Source of the DNA: Saturnia japonica
Lineage: Eukaryota; Arthropoda; Insecta; Lepidoptera; Saturniidae
Direction of reading: 5' to 3'
NCBI GenBank assembly: GCA_033032175.1
Contig: CM065304.1
Span: 3,472,001 to 3,536,000, forward strand
Length of the DNA stretch: 64,000 nucleotides
Part shown: positions 52,334 through 63,822 of the stretch, one piece after another
How the letters are laid out: every line of letters starts with the position of its first letter
Numbering within the stretch: position 1 is the first letter of the stretch
Notes under the pieces: model-generated
Told to the model about the DNA's origin: nothing
The model's input: only the letters and a program-made list of their open reading frames with translations
The model's database searches: none
Made by a program: the position numbers and the translations under genes

Positions 52334-54309
52334 TATAAAAATCTATGTTTGTATGTATTTTCCTATGGATGGAGTCCAGCTGGGGCGATTTTGAAGAAAT
52401 TTACAGACAATCTTCATATTAACCCAGTAGGTAATCCTGTAAAATTATTGGTAATCGATCCAAAAAAAAAATTCTGTACCTCAACAACGTATGTTCAGGT
52501 TTACTAGTACAATAATACATACATACATATAATATAATACTAATATTATAAATGCAAAAGTAACTCTGTCCGTCTGTTACGTTTTCACACCTAAACCGCT
52601 GAACCAATTTTGATGAATTTTGGTATAGAGATAGATTAGACCCTAGGAAAGGACGTAGGGTACTTTTTGTAGCGAAAATAAATTTTAAGAGTAGATGGCA
52701 GGAGATGAAAGTTTGTAAGAACAAAATATGGGAACACTAATGCGCATGCGCGGTAATGTTGAAATGACATCGGCTGCCATTCCAACCGATCTGTTGACTT
52801 ATTATGGGCATGTGCAGTAATTATGAAATGACATCGTTGTCAACGCCAACTGATTTGTTGATTTATTGACATTGTTATACTTAATAAGAAATCTATTGTA
52901 TCTTTAATACTTACCAATGAAATGATAGTCCAGTATTCTTTTTAAGATTGGCTGAAATGTTTTTAAACTGTTTAACTACGCAGTACGGCATAATTACTGT
53001 TTTATTTTATGATTGAAAAGCGACGTATTCTGTCGATCGTGGCTCGCAGGAGTTTATATTTATATTGCAAGCGATATTACCTATTGTAAATTATCTGAAT
53101 TATACAATTTTGCTACAAGCCAATTATTTCATTGTGTTATCCCAGATGGTGTTAATTTAAGTAGATAGTCCAAATTTATAGGTAATGGACTTACTTAAAC
53201 TTTTATTAAGGAAAAATAGGTATATTGAATTTTGAAAACTAATTCTGAATCGTATTTTTGAAAGATAATGAAAACGAAGCGGTAGGGTAAATCAGGGGTA
53301 ACTTTATTAATCGATACCTGTAGCATTCAGGTCGAAAATAAACCTACATATTTGATTATTTCACCTCAATACAATGTCATCAAAGTATGAAAATGTTCAT
53401 CAACAAATATCTGTTAAACGGGGACGCCCGGGGTCAAGGTGAAAGGTCCTAAGCGTTCGTTATCACCCCAGTAACGATATCTATAAGTTTCAGATTTACA
53501 ACTCAAAACACAAAAAAGTTATGACGAAAAGAAAATCCATTTTCATACATTTGAAATTTACAAGTCCATATTATATGGTGTAGAAATTAAAAATAAAGCT
53601 AGAAATTGCTAAATTATACAATGATATGACTGTTTTGACAAAACTGTATACTTAAAACTATGAAATAACACATTTAATTTTTCTAAAATCCTATGAAAGG
53701 GAGGCTCCGATTTCAGCCCACTGTGTGCCGCACAGTGGTTCAAGACTTGAAAAATAGGGACATATGAATTTCTATCTGATATTTAATAATTGGATTACTA
53801 ATCTTGAACATAACGACTTTTATTGAAATACAACTTCCTAATTACCTTGAAAATTTCGTAATATGAAATAAATCTTTTAGTTGATCTATAATTACTTGGT
53901 GTTGCAGATTAGGCTATTACGAACCCAAATAAATACTACGGATAAAAATAAATAAATGCGCTAAGTTGCGGCAACTAATGATTGGATATGTGTATTTATA
54001 TAATATATAGGATTCAGAATAGCTTCTTTTGTGCTAATATAATATATACGTTATACATTTTAGACTCCTCTACTGAAACCGTTTTGTAAGAAAAATAAAA
54101 AGTGCACTTTGCTAAACATTTTTCTAAACTACTGACTTCACCGAAATTTATCTAAGATCATAAGTTATTAAGTTATTCTTTGAAAAATACACCTCGGAAA
54201 TAGTAGTCACTTTGCACCTATAGAACTCGACATATACAAACCCATACACAGTGACAAATCCATTTATGATTGATTTATCGTGTTCCGAGATCAGTCTGTG
54301 TATATCCAA
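52334..54309. other. Repeat-bearing spacer
   Basis: Holds a lepidopteran dispersed repeat at about 52535-52700 (blocks aagtaactctgtccgtctgt and aaccgctgaaccaattttga) and the 64-bp tandem repeat listed separately. From 52870 to 54309 no gene or repeat copy was recognised; a small hairpin (cccactgtgtgccgcacagtgg region) lies near 53720. Confidence 0.45.
52739..52867. repeat. Diverged 64-bp tandem duplication
   Basis: Two adjacent copies (about 52740-52803 and 52804-52867) share aatgacatcg and the gttgactt/gttgattt-att ending with about 75-80% identity by eye. The first carries a perfect NRF-1-type site TGCGCATGCGCG at 52741-52752, degenerate in the second. Confidence 0.75.
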
Positions 54310-55215
54310 TAATACACAGAATCACCTCCAGACATCACTGCCATTCACATAGTGATCCACCCTAAGAAACTTTTTGACACAAAAACCTGCTTGACATGGT
54401 CCTTGACTTGTTGTCCGGCAAATCAGTATCGGAATCTTATTATAGAACCTAACACTATTAACTAAAAAGCTTTTATTTTATTAGTCTTCACATTATGTTG
54501 GTCTTTAGCGAAATCTAGCTTGCCAAAGTTTTTACGAACATGAGGGAGGCCAAAGTTAAGATATTAAATTCCTGGAACTTGTTCATAATTAATTCGTGAG
54601 ACTTCATGTTGTATATAGACTGCTGGAATGGCCCACTTTTGTAATATTAATATAGTATCTACCTTTGAGGCTGAACCTCACAGCAAAAGAACCGTAAGAT
54701 GTATGGAAGTAAGTATACTAATTTAGCAATGACAATATATGTTAACTACTGGCGAATCTTTCGTACTGCGAACATAGAAGAACTTAATCTTCCCGCCAAG
54801 GTTTTAATTTGAGGACCCCACTGTAAATTCAAATTAAGCATATCAAGCATAAGAAGACAGTATTATCAACTAAAGTTACTAAATTCCTTTAATCTTTTTA
54901 AGTAAAATATTATTTAATTGCCTAACCTCTGAATCTATTCTTTTCACTTTGAAGATAAATGAAGTTTCGACTACAAAAAGAACAATGCCAGAACTGTTTT
55001 CAAGAGGTTGCCCCATTTATACTTACTTTCTGACAGCGGTCTATTAAATAGGAGATGAGCAGGTCGACAGAGGTTACAGTTTAAGCGCAAAAGCGTACTG
55101 TAGGCAACCTGTGGTAGGCCTTTGAGAGATCACAGTATACATCAATTGCATCCTGCGACTCCTCCCAGGCTCTAAATATGTGACTTAACAGCATTGCACC
55201 AGGGTCAGTAGTTGA
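54310..55215 (-). pseudogene. CR1-like LINE reverse transcriptase, decayed
   Basis: The minus strand at 55090-55200 reads HIFRAWEESQDAIDVYCDL followed by SKAYHRLP, a CR1/L2-type RT motif A (with F changed to Y). Downstream, at 54310-54560, lie the conserved C-terminal blocks found again at 55650-56085 and 61112-61560 (FYNKIP-type region, then the KFK-basic tail). The stretch between is scrambled by stops and indels. The catalytic YADD motif was not recognised. An inactive fragment. Confidence 0.75.
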
Positions 55216-55649
55216 TTTTAATTTCGTGACACCATATTACAATACAAAACTTCTTGCAATGATGCAATCGGATAAATTGTTTAAGATCGCATGGGGACAA
55301 ACAAACAAACATTCAATTTTATATATTACTACCTACTGGGCCAGCCCAGCAGATGGTATTCTGTTCTTGATGTAGTCAATATCTCCATCACAGCGCCACT
55401 TATCTCGTTCAAGGATAGCATAAAAACCTTCTACATGAAGAAACACTTAGATCAGAGTAGAATTTCGTGGTGATAGTTCGTTACGCTTTGAATGTTCATT
55501 GATTTATTGATCACAATGAGCACTATTTTTCCTTAACCTTCTAAATTATTTCACTTGTATTAGGTTTATAGCTTTATGCAATCAAACAGATTTATTTGTA
55601 CAATTTAAGGTTTTTTTTTTGTACCAATAGTAAATACTGCATACAAAAA
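55216..55649. other. Spacer between CR1-like copies
   Basis: Possibly further decayed CR1-like sequence; no motif could be read. A 60-codon chance frame at 55291-55473 is not supported. Confidence 0.35.
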
Positions 55650-56085
55650 AAATCTTTATTCAATTTATGCTCCATAAAGGCACTATGAAACTTCTACTAC
55701 TACCGGTTCAGAAAACATCCCACTCACAGAGAATAGACAACGAGAAACTCGATCAGGCTTATGTCTCTTTATCCAACTGTACAAATAATACTTACAGTCT
55801 GTTGTTAATAATTATATTAATAATTTGGTGGATCCCCACAAAGAGGAAGACGCTTGCAGACATCACGATCGTTCACATAACAGTTCTAACCTTTTGATAG
55901 TAAAACCTGCTTGACATGTTCCTTGAACTCATTGTCTGGCAAATCAGTAATTGTTTTCGGAATCTTATTATAGAACCTAACACTGTTACCAAAAAAAAAA
56001 AGTCTAAAACACGGTACAACTAATTCATGACTAATTCCAGTATTAAAACTGTACTGGTCTTTGAGAAAAATTATTTGTAGACATC
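55650..56085 (-). pseudogene. CR1-like LINE ORF2 C-terminal fragment
   Basis: Same blocks and order as 61112-61560: ctttattcaatttatgctcc, gagaaactcgatcaggctta, cctgcttgacatgttccttg and atcttattatagaacctaac. Translation on the minus strand gives pieces of the conserved N-(S/N)-V-R-F-Y-N-K-I-P tail. 5' truncated. Confidence 0.75.
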
Positions 56086-56751
56086 CTATATAAATGAAAC
56101 TAATGACGAATATGTAATTAAAAAATGTTTTTTTGTCTGTCTGTATGTTTGGTGTTAACTCACAAACGGCTTCATCGATTCTTATGAAATTTTTAACAAA
56201 ATAAAGTAGTCATTGGACAAATGATAGCTATAACAATCGACAATATTACTTTCAGAAATCGGATGAAAAACTCCAAAACGATGTTTTTGTTCATTCTCAA
56301 CCGATTTTGATGTAATTGTGTACACGGAAAGTATGTCATTCCATGAATGATAGGTTATAAGAAGTCTCAATTATTATATTATTTTAGAAAAAATGAAAAA
56401 GTAAAAAGAAAAAAATATTTGTGTTCATTTTCAAACGATTTTAGTGAAATTTATATACACGGGAAACATTTATGGCATTGGCTATAGGAATTGTAAATAT
56501 TTTGAGTAAAAATAAAATTACAAAACGACTGTTAATAAAATGCATTAAACGTATGTACAACCTTGGGGCACCGCTAACACTATGTATAACTAAAGGATTA
56601 AAAAATAACAAAAACATATTTTAATTTTAAGGAAATTCTTATAATTAGTTATGAATTTTTTCAAAAGGAACATTTAATTTATTAATAATACTGAAACATA
56701 AACAACAATCATATAAAATATTAAATAACAATGAAAACTACATCCACTTGT
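56086..56751. other. Spacer with dispersed repeat fragments
   Basis: A repeat of the tttgtctgtctgtatgttt type with two related halves (about 56100-56300 and 56400-56480, each with an accgattttgatg/acgattttagtg block). No gene. Confidence 0.4.
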
Positions 56752-56759
56752 GCTGTTAC

Positions 56760-57396
56760 TAGGGTTGCCACCTGTATTATATTATATAGTATCGTACTAT
56801 ATTATTGTCAATTGTATTTTATCAAAATATATAATTATATTGTATCGCAAATTAACACTGAAGTTTATTTTCGTTTCGTTCGAAATTTGTATAAGGAAAT
56901 ATCATCATCATTCTTTAGTCAGCGACAAGTAAATAAGTAATCTTTCGCTTTGTTTAAACAGATTAACTAATACAACTTGTTGTTTACTTTTTAGTTCGTT
57001 TTTTGGCAATGCAGTTGGTTTTTTTTAAATATGCTTTTTAGTGTAAATAATATATTTTTGGAATGTGCTCATCAAGACTTTAAGTTTGATAACCATATTG
57101 TAATAATTCAAGAAAAATTAAAAAATATTGGAGCTATATTGCCAACATATTTAATCTTCCAAAAATGCAAGGATTCTAACGACACTAAACATCCAAATCA
57201 GTTCAGACATTAAAAAATTAAAGTGGAATAAACAAACCTGAAAGAAACTCACTCCTTTTTTGGGCAACTTTACAATAATGATTTTAAAAAACTGTGTACT
57301 ATATTTTTTTTGAAAATTTTCCTAAGTACTATATTTTTTGCACCTTTTTTGAATATATACTACTACATTTTTTCCAAAAAAAACGGTGCAACCCTA
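56760..57396. mobile_element. hAT-type non-autonomous element, 637 bp
   Basis: Ends tagggttgccacc (56760) and ggtgcaaccctA (ending 57396); flanking 8-bp duplication gctgttac (56752-56759) and gcttttac (57397-57404), 7 of 8. Same family as the LINE-split copy at 26681-29005. A frame at 57031-57213 is AT-rich and not recognisable as transposase, though the element may derive from the transposase gene. Confidence 0.85.
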
Positions 57397-57550
57397 GCTT
57401 TTACGTATAAACAAAATAAAACAAAAAACACGTATTCTAAATATAACTACATATTAATTTAAATATCAATTTATAAATCAATGGCACATAATACCTAATG
57501 AATAGTTAAGATAAAGTTAATATAATTAAAGATTATTATTAAGTAAGTAA

Positions 57551-57657
57551 CTAGATAGATACATTTAAACCCTCCGTTAGCTTCGAGCCTAATTTTATAT
57601 TAAATATTTCTAAATTAGGAGCTTTTATAATTTCAATGAATTGATGTTGCTTTAATT
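57551..57657 (-). CDS. Unrecognised gene, exon 4 (C-terminus)
   Basis: Residues 112-146, ending with TAG at 57553-57551. Contains QFIEIIKAPNLEIFNIKLG. The acceptor is a long T-tract plus cag (57658-57672), the best splice site of the gene. Confidence 0.72.
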
Positions 57658-60600
57658 CTGAAAAAAAAAAAACAATTTTATGCATTTTAATACAAAAATG
57701 TTATATGAACTCAACAATATTGAACTTTACGATAATTGAGAAACGCCAACTTACTTAACACTGAAGTGAAACACTTCGCAGCGATTAGTTTTTCTTTTCC
57801 AGGTAGCAAAGGTCCTCCATTGACTAATGTACTTATGTTTATCGGTGCTACACCATCTTTTACTTGTAATACTATTTTCATCAGTACTCCGTCAGTTCCC
57901 CATTGTTCACTGGAAAATGTAAAAATAAGTGATATTAAAAATTCTTATTTAAAACGATAGAGCAAAATGAAAGAACGGCTTATGATTCGAGAGTTTAAAT
58001 AAATGATTTTTGGGGTTTAACTACAATTTCTCCTGATTTTAAGTGATGATATTGTAGCCTAAGATGGCAATACGCTAAACTTAATTGAGGACTGGCTCTC
58101 AAGTGTAGCAGCCGGAACATACTCGTAGGTGCTTGGCAACAGATTTTCTACTTGATGGTGGTAGCGGCAGACTTTAAGAAATTCCTACCACCAAAACAGG
58201 ATGAACAGAGAGATACAAATACCCAGTGTAGAAGCTGTCGTCATTTTATAATACGAGACAAGTCTCCGAGTGTATACTATTCGTGTATATATAGAGTGTA
58301 TACGATTGTGACTGCAATTGTAGTAGGGAACTACACTTCTAATAAAATAAAATAAATATACATAAGCCACCGAATTATATAATAATAAAATAAACATACT
58401 TCAAAAACTTGGTTTCTGCTGCAGGAGAAATACGTAGTATTTTCGGAGATTCGTCTTTTTTATCTGTAAGTTTATGAGATTTTATAGATATCTTGCAACC
58501 ACAAATCAGTAAAACAAGGAAGATATGGTCCGGGGAGGGCGTGTTGAGTGCGAAGTCATCTGGCCTAAATCGGGCGTGATGATCATTTTTGTTTGTAGTC
58601 GAATTCACACCGTGAACGAGTACACATCTGTTGATTTTTGACAAAATGCCACATTGTTCAGTGTTTGTTTGTATAAATACCAGTTGTAATGTGATTTACG
58701 TTTTTGTATAGTAGAGAAAATACATAGATCATAAATCCATTTTCGGTCGCTTACGTGGCATGCTGGCTAAACCTTAAGAGATTATATCAAAATAATGTAT
58801 GTATTAAAGACTTGTAGTTCTTCATAAAGACTAGAGATAGGTCCGCAATAGTAGGCTATTTATACATACAGACATAGGTGTCTATCTTCTAAGGTAGACT
58901 CGAAGTAAACGTTTTTATCTTCAAAGTAATAATCAAAAATATTAGGTTTCAGTATTAATCCTTATCATCCTTATTTAATTAAATATCGTAGAAGTTATTA
59001 CGGATTTAAAATTACGCGCAACTAAAGAAATCACTCGCAGCGAAACGATTGTCCGGCAAGCGCGCCGCTGTCTACCTAACTAAAGCTATAAGTTGCACGT
59101 CGCAAGCCAAGCGCACTTTTCGTAACTATGAAGTGACTTATCAATACTAAAGCGATAAACTGTAATTCATGCTTTTTTGAACATAAAAGTCACCATTTTA
59201 TAAACAAAATTTAACGCCATAAAATTGTCTTTATGATAAATTAACTTTCGTTCGTAAGGATTAATATGCCATGCTTTAAAAAGTAATTTCGCAAAATACT
59301 TTATTGTGGTCAAATGTATAAGAGATAGGCATATAACATCACGGACAATTTTTTAGATACATTAAGAATCAATATTTTTGTGGAACATTCTATTTATATA
59401 TCATTATTCATTAACCGACTACGCCAGCGCACGCAGATAAAGCTCATGAGGAGGCCTTCCACTTCCGACTTAACAAAAATCAATATTTAAGGCTGGCGGA
59501 GAGTTGTAGTCTAATGTTAGAAAGTCTATACTATACAATAGAATATAATATACTTTATAGGACGATTATATGTAATGATAAGGTAGTTAAAGGACTAGAA
59601 GACGTTACTTGGACTGAGTTATTAACCTGTAAGTGTCCAATAGATTTGTAAAACAAATTGTGTACAATTTTTTATGTTTATAATAAGGCTAAAATACAAT
59701 TTTAACTGTGATTTTTTTTTCAATTTATTAGCTGAATAATATATTATATCTAACAACAAAATTGAATTAAGATCTAATACGGGACTAATAGGTAGTGTGC
59801 CCCAAAATACTAGCAGCATTGCCGCGTTGTATGGCAACGCCTTTTTGTCTCGAGTGGACTCGAACAAACGCCCTGCAATTTCATTAAACAATGTGTGTGC
59901 ACTCGGCCCCACGAACCCATTGTTTCGACCCCAAACGGCTCAAACACATATAAATGGTGTAAATTTAAGTATTTGAGTCGCTACAAATTGTAGTGTCTAT
60001 ATTAATTAAAAGTGATTTTCCTCGTAAAAACTTATTTTATTTTTTGTAGAGTAGAGCTATTTACAATTTATGTTGCCGAACTCGTGTACTCGTTTTTTAT
60101 GTGCTCTCTAACAGTAAGTACCTCATTTTCCCTAGTCTATGTCTCTAGCTCCTTCGATCATCAGTCACTCATTCAATCTGTAATCGTCCGTTACTTTTCA
60201 TTCCTACAATCGGTCTTCCTATGTCCTTGCCTGGCCTCAGGCAAACTTAAATGATAAAATAAACTTTTCATGTAGATCTAGTGCTCTTATAACAACTTAT
60301 TATTATTACTTACTTATACTTTATTGCATACGAAATAAATAAGAAATCTAAGTATTAAATTATAATTATTAGTGTACTAAAGTTAGGTAGGCGGCCTTAT
60401 CGCTTAGAGCGAGTTCCTATATGCAAACTCAAAATAAATAAATATGAATGGAACTAAATTAATAATACTTATTAATTAATACTATTCCTCGTAATTTGTT
60501 TTTATCATATACAAAAAGAAGTTTTCGAATCCGACTGGTAGTTTCAGAGATTAGCATGTTTTTTATCATTATATGTTTAGCGTTGTGGCTACAATCTCAT

Positions 60601-63600
60601 CTTGTCTTAAGAGATGATGTGGGTCAGGATGGTAGCACGTTAAGCCTAGTGGAAGCCTACTCTTGTAGCTCCCAAATGCAGCTTCCGAAACACACCTGTC
60701 GGTGTTTGGTGACAGATTTTCAGGCGAGCATTAGAAAAAGCCCTAACAATATGCTATGGATTCATCACGATGTTTTCCTTCACCGAAAGCTCAGACTCAT
60801 TGCAGGGATTCGAATTCACGTCGATCGAACAAACAAAAAACTTTTGGTTTATTATATTGGTTTAGATTGTACAAAAGACATAAAATTAGACTCCTTAAGT
60901 TTTTATTCAAATAGTAAATCAATAAAATATATTTAATATATTCTATGTATTTTGTTTCCCGGCAGGGGGGTGCCTCTTGCACCCTACTACCCGCGCCCAG
61001 GTCTGCGAGCGAGCGCCTTTCGTATCGTAGCTGTATTTATGTTGACTCGTTAAAACTCGTTGATAACATTAAAGAAAGTAGTTCATTTATTAAATAAAAT
61101 CAAAATCATAAAATTCTTTATTCAATTTAGGCCCTAAACAGGCATACTACCTGTTCGGAACATATCCCAGATATTGAGAAGAAACGGTAAGAAACTCGAT
61201 CGGGTTTATCATTTTTTTCCAAATATACAAAATGGTTAATATAAAACAATAATAATAATTTAGTGGATGCACAAAAAGGGAGTCACTTCCAGACATCACT
61301 ATCATTCACATAATTATCCACACCCTATAATAACCTTTTGACAGTAAAACCCGCTTGACATGGTCCTTGAACTTGTTGTCAGGTAAATCAGTAATGTGCT
61401 TCGGAATCTTGTTATAGAACCTAACACTATTACCTAAAAACTTTTATTATTCTTACTTAGTCTAAAACACGGTACGACTAATTTATCTCTATTTCTAGTA
61501 TTACCATTGTACTGATCTTTGACAAAATGTAGCTTGTCTAAATTTTTACGAACATGCATCGATTAACTGTTGAAAAAAGCTGTTCGCCGATTCAATGGCC
61601 ACTTTGCTGTTTTATGTTGAGATCATTAAAAAGACCGAGAAGAAGAACCGGATATTCGATATTTCTGGTACTTCGTCCATAGCTACACACTTCCTAAGTA
61701 TAAATGTACAATGTGCTACCCAGTACCCGTAGATTTCAGTATAGTATACATCGGCAATATGTATACAATTAATAAAATTGAAGTGTATGTTTGTAATTAC
61801 AAAATAACAGTTTTTTACTAAATGCATATGAAAGTACATAAAATACCTATAAAAAAAACTCCATTTTTTTATTTTTGTCTGTCTGTTTATTCCGGGTAAT
61901 CTCCGAAACGGTTGGATCTATTTTGACGGAACTTTCACTGATAGATAGCTGATGATATAGGGATAAACTTAGGCCACTTTTATTTAAGAAAAAGAATTAG
62001 GATTCTTCACAAATAAAAAAAAACTGGTCATGGTGAATCAATTCGGGCGCTTAAATGGCTTATGCTGAGTAAACTATAAGAGATATAGCAAATTAATGTA
62101 CTAAACAATTGTAGACATTAAAAGATCTACAAAAAAGTCCGGGGGAGTATATATACTCGTGTCTATCTTCTAAGGAACACCCACAATAAGCATCTTTGTC
62201 TTAAAAAATAGCCGGGAGCGGGGGAGCAAGATTCGCGCGGGCATTCTGTAGTCCACGTGAGCGAAGCCACAGGCACAGCTAGTGTTGAATAAGACGAAAC
62301 CAAAAACAGAATGCACTATGTGCTTATTATTTTGTTGATTTTCATTGTTATACGAGTTACATTCAGTTACAGTACACGTGAACACAATACACGCCTACTA
62401 AACATTCAATTAGACTTTAAAACATTAGAATTTGGAAAAAATAAACAGTATTAGTTTTAATAACGATTTACTTAGACCGATACCACACACAAAAAGGTCT
62501 CATAAACCTACCTACCCCGCGCCGTTCTATAATATTTTAAATCTATAAATGATACCTACATTCGTTACATACCTATGCTACAAAATAATTTTTATTTGTC
62601 TCTGGTAGAAAATTTCAGGAAATAACCAGTGCTCCCACCATCTCTATAATATCAAACTTCTAGCTGGCCTTTCATTAGTTAATGGCTTAATCTCAGAACA
62701 AATAATACAATAAGTGAATATGAGCTTAATCTGTCAAGTCGTCCAGAAGTTATCGAATCACTAACAGACAAGATTTTTATATAAAAGATTAGCGAAGCCC
62801 CGCCGCTCCTCCGCACGTTTGTTAATACGCAATAGTTATTTTCGTGGCAGAACTACATATTTATAATTTATTTCAATTCCACGATTTATGGACTATAGAA
62901 TCTTTCTTCTTCTTCTTCCTAACTTGGCAACCGGTCCTCTTTAATGAAGACCATTACTGCCATTATCGATTGAATTATAGTGTCATGTGTTATGACGATT
63001 TAGTATCCTAACAAGATGATGGCTCCTTTGTTAGAAGTTTCTAGGAAGTTTTTGTGGGACCAAACTATATCACGCAAAACGCCACCAATTCTACATAATA
63101 TAGGGTCAAAAACCTAAGTAAATGATTTAAAAATAACAACCACAACATGTCACTTCAAGATCCCGCCAAAAACTCCGACTATAGAATCGTCAATAAAACA
63201 CATTTAGATTACACATCGCAGAAAATAATAATTTTCAACCGATTTTGATAAAAAAGTTACAAGGGAATGTCATTCCTCAATTGATTAGCATGTCAGAGAA
63301 TCGTGTCTATGGGATACGTGGAAAATAAAATAACTGAAAAGAATGTAGAGACGCCGCGCGCAAGCAACAGTAATCGTGCTCTGAGACCCACGAGATATTT
63401 AAGCAGAGAGCCGCATCGCAACGTGAAATATTGTTAACAATGGATCAAGAATGTTCGAGGCAACCCACTGAGTTCTGGCTGGAGCTTGTCAGATTATGAG
63501 GATGGTCAAGATTAGTTACCATGTCACTTACGGACAGCCATTACATTAGACATGCGAGGCTTGGGGTGGCTATTTAGGGGAGGTTGGAGGCCACCGACAA

Positions 63601-63807
63601 AATATCACTGGTATTCCTCACGATATATAGGTACCTGTTCGTCTTCTTTTTGTTATTCGAGTCCTATTTCAACATAATCTAAATAAACTTACCTCCAACG
63701 GGTTCTTGTGGTTCTTTTGGTTCGTTTACAAGATCGTTTATACGTTCTAACAACCCATCAACGTCAGCGAAAAATTCATCCATATTTATACCACGTGAAG
63801 ACGCCAT
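57551..63807 (-). CDS. Unrecognised four-exon gene, 146-residue protein
   Basis: Join on the minus strand of 63807-63693, 58463-58400, 57909-57755 and 57657-57551: 441 nt, 146 residues, all phases consistent, all introns GT-AG. Residues 1-30 are an acidic probable helix (MDEFFADVDGLLERIND), 30-59 a charged linker, and 60-146 a compact, beta-rich-looking region (WGTDGVLMKIVLQVKDG, then VNGGPLLPGKEKLIAAK). It ends KLTEGLNVSI. No signal peptide or membrane segment; it is probably a soluble intracellular protein. A good 3' splice site (aaatttgcag) lies five bases before the ATG, so a noncoding first exon probably lies beyond the window edge. I do not recognise the family. Splice quality and non-random composition support it as real; expression is unproven. 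Confidence 0.72.
57755..57909 (-). CDS. Unrecognised gene, exon 3
   Basis: Residues 60-111 with split codons at both ends. Acceptor tttttacattttccag, donor GTAAGT. The least AT-driven translation of the gene; the WGTDGVLMKIVLQ segment suggests a beta sheet core. Confidence 0.75.
58060..58178 (-). mobile_element. SINE fragment
   Basis: Minus-oriented piece of the tRNA-related SINE body (ggtgcttggcaacagatttt, gatggcaatacgctaaa). Lies in intron 2 of the unrecognised gene. Confidence 0.55.
58400..58463 (-). CDS. Unrecognised gene, exon 2
   Basis: Residues 39-59 (KKDESPKILRISPAAETKF), 64 nt. Acceptor ataaacttacag, donor GTATGT. The open frame continues upstream to 58644, so a longer exon or an alternative start there is possible, but the chosen acceptor gives exact phase with exon 1. 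Confidence 0.65.
59040..59545 (+). repeat. Dispersed repeat family B, second copy
   Basis: Diverged copy of 2835-3380, same orientation, sharing ttcgttcgtaaggattaata and the ggct...gttgtagtctaatgtta end. It lies within the large first intron of the unrecognised gene. Confidence 0.6.
59622..59912 (-). pseudogene. Short coding-like fragment, probably of a mobile element
   Basis: A 96-codon frame whose N-terminal half (SAHTLFNEIAGRLFESTRD) reads as protein rather than AT noise, while the C-terminal half is AT-driven. Phrases of this kind recur in lepidopteran repeats as I recall them, but I cannot name the family. No splice partners fit the neighbouring gene's phase. Confidence 0.3.
59913..60579. 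other. Intron sequence, no feature
   Basis: Nothing assignable except a retroposon end motif at about 60515-60555 (ttcgaatccgactggtagtt), also present at 3400-3430. Confidence 0.4.
60580..60835 (-). mobile_element. tRNA-related SINE, inverted copy
   Basis: Minus-oriented: B box (inverse of ggattcgaattcacg) near 60806, then the body with ttggtgacagattttcaggc and catcttgtcttaagagatga. The A box is missing, as in 29763-30010. Confidence 0.7.
61112..61560 (-). pseudogene. CR1-like LINE ORF2 C-terminus
   Basis: Best-preserved of the CR1-like tails. The minus strand reads LHFVKDQYNGNTRNRDKLV near 61540-61480, then NSVRFYNKIPKHITDLPDNKFKDHVK (in two pieces of the same frame) near 61430-61350, then a stop. 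This is the usual end of CR1/L2-type ORF2 proteins. Everything upstream, including the catalytic domain, is missing. Confidence 0.78.
61762..62281 (-). mobile_element. Repeat family A, inverted copy
   Basis: From gtatacaattaataaaattg (hairpin end) to cgaagccacaggcacagct. Full-length counterpart of 16327-16848. Confidence 0.78.
62282..62904. other. Intron sequence, no feature
   Basis: AT-rich, nothing supportable; a possible repeat start near 62790 (agcgaagccccgccgctcct). Confidence 0.35.
62905..63068 (-). repeat. Dispersed repeat family C, inverted copy
   Basis: Inverted copy of 3714-3880, beginning with the (TTC)n tract and aacttggcaaccggtcctct. Confidence 0.65.
63285..63540. other. GC-richer block, possible LTR-like or retroposon fragment
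   Basis: A TATA-like gatatttaag (about 63392) is followed by a GC-balanced stretch (agagccgcatcgcaacgtga). It stands out from the AT-rich intron but no terminal repeats were found. Confidence 0.25.
63693..63807 (-). CDS. Unrecognised gene, exon 1 of the coding region
   Basis: Residues 1-38 plus one base. ATG at 63807-63805; donor GTAAGT right after GGAG. Acidic helix MDEFFADVDGLLERINDLVN, then a Pro/Glu-rich end (NEPKEPQEPVG). A second ATG is at codon 9. The acceptor-like aaatttgcag at 63813-63822 hints at an upstream noncoding exon. Confidence 0.72.
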
Positions 63808-63822
63808 CTCTTCTGCAAATTT

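Noticed and set aside
57736..57960. Plus-strand open frame of 74 codons
   Set aside because: It is the antisense of exon 3 of the minus-strand gene, whose splice sites and phase fit much better.
58375..58644. Minus-strand frame with an ATG at 58644 as an independent gene start
   Set aside because: The upstream part is hydrophobic and irregular, and the acceptor at 58464 gives exact phase with the exon at 63693-63807. Kept only as an alternative start.
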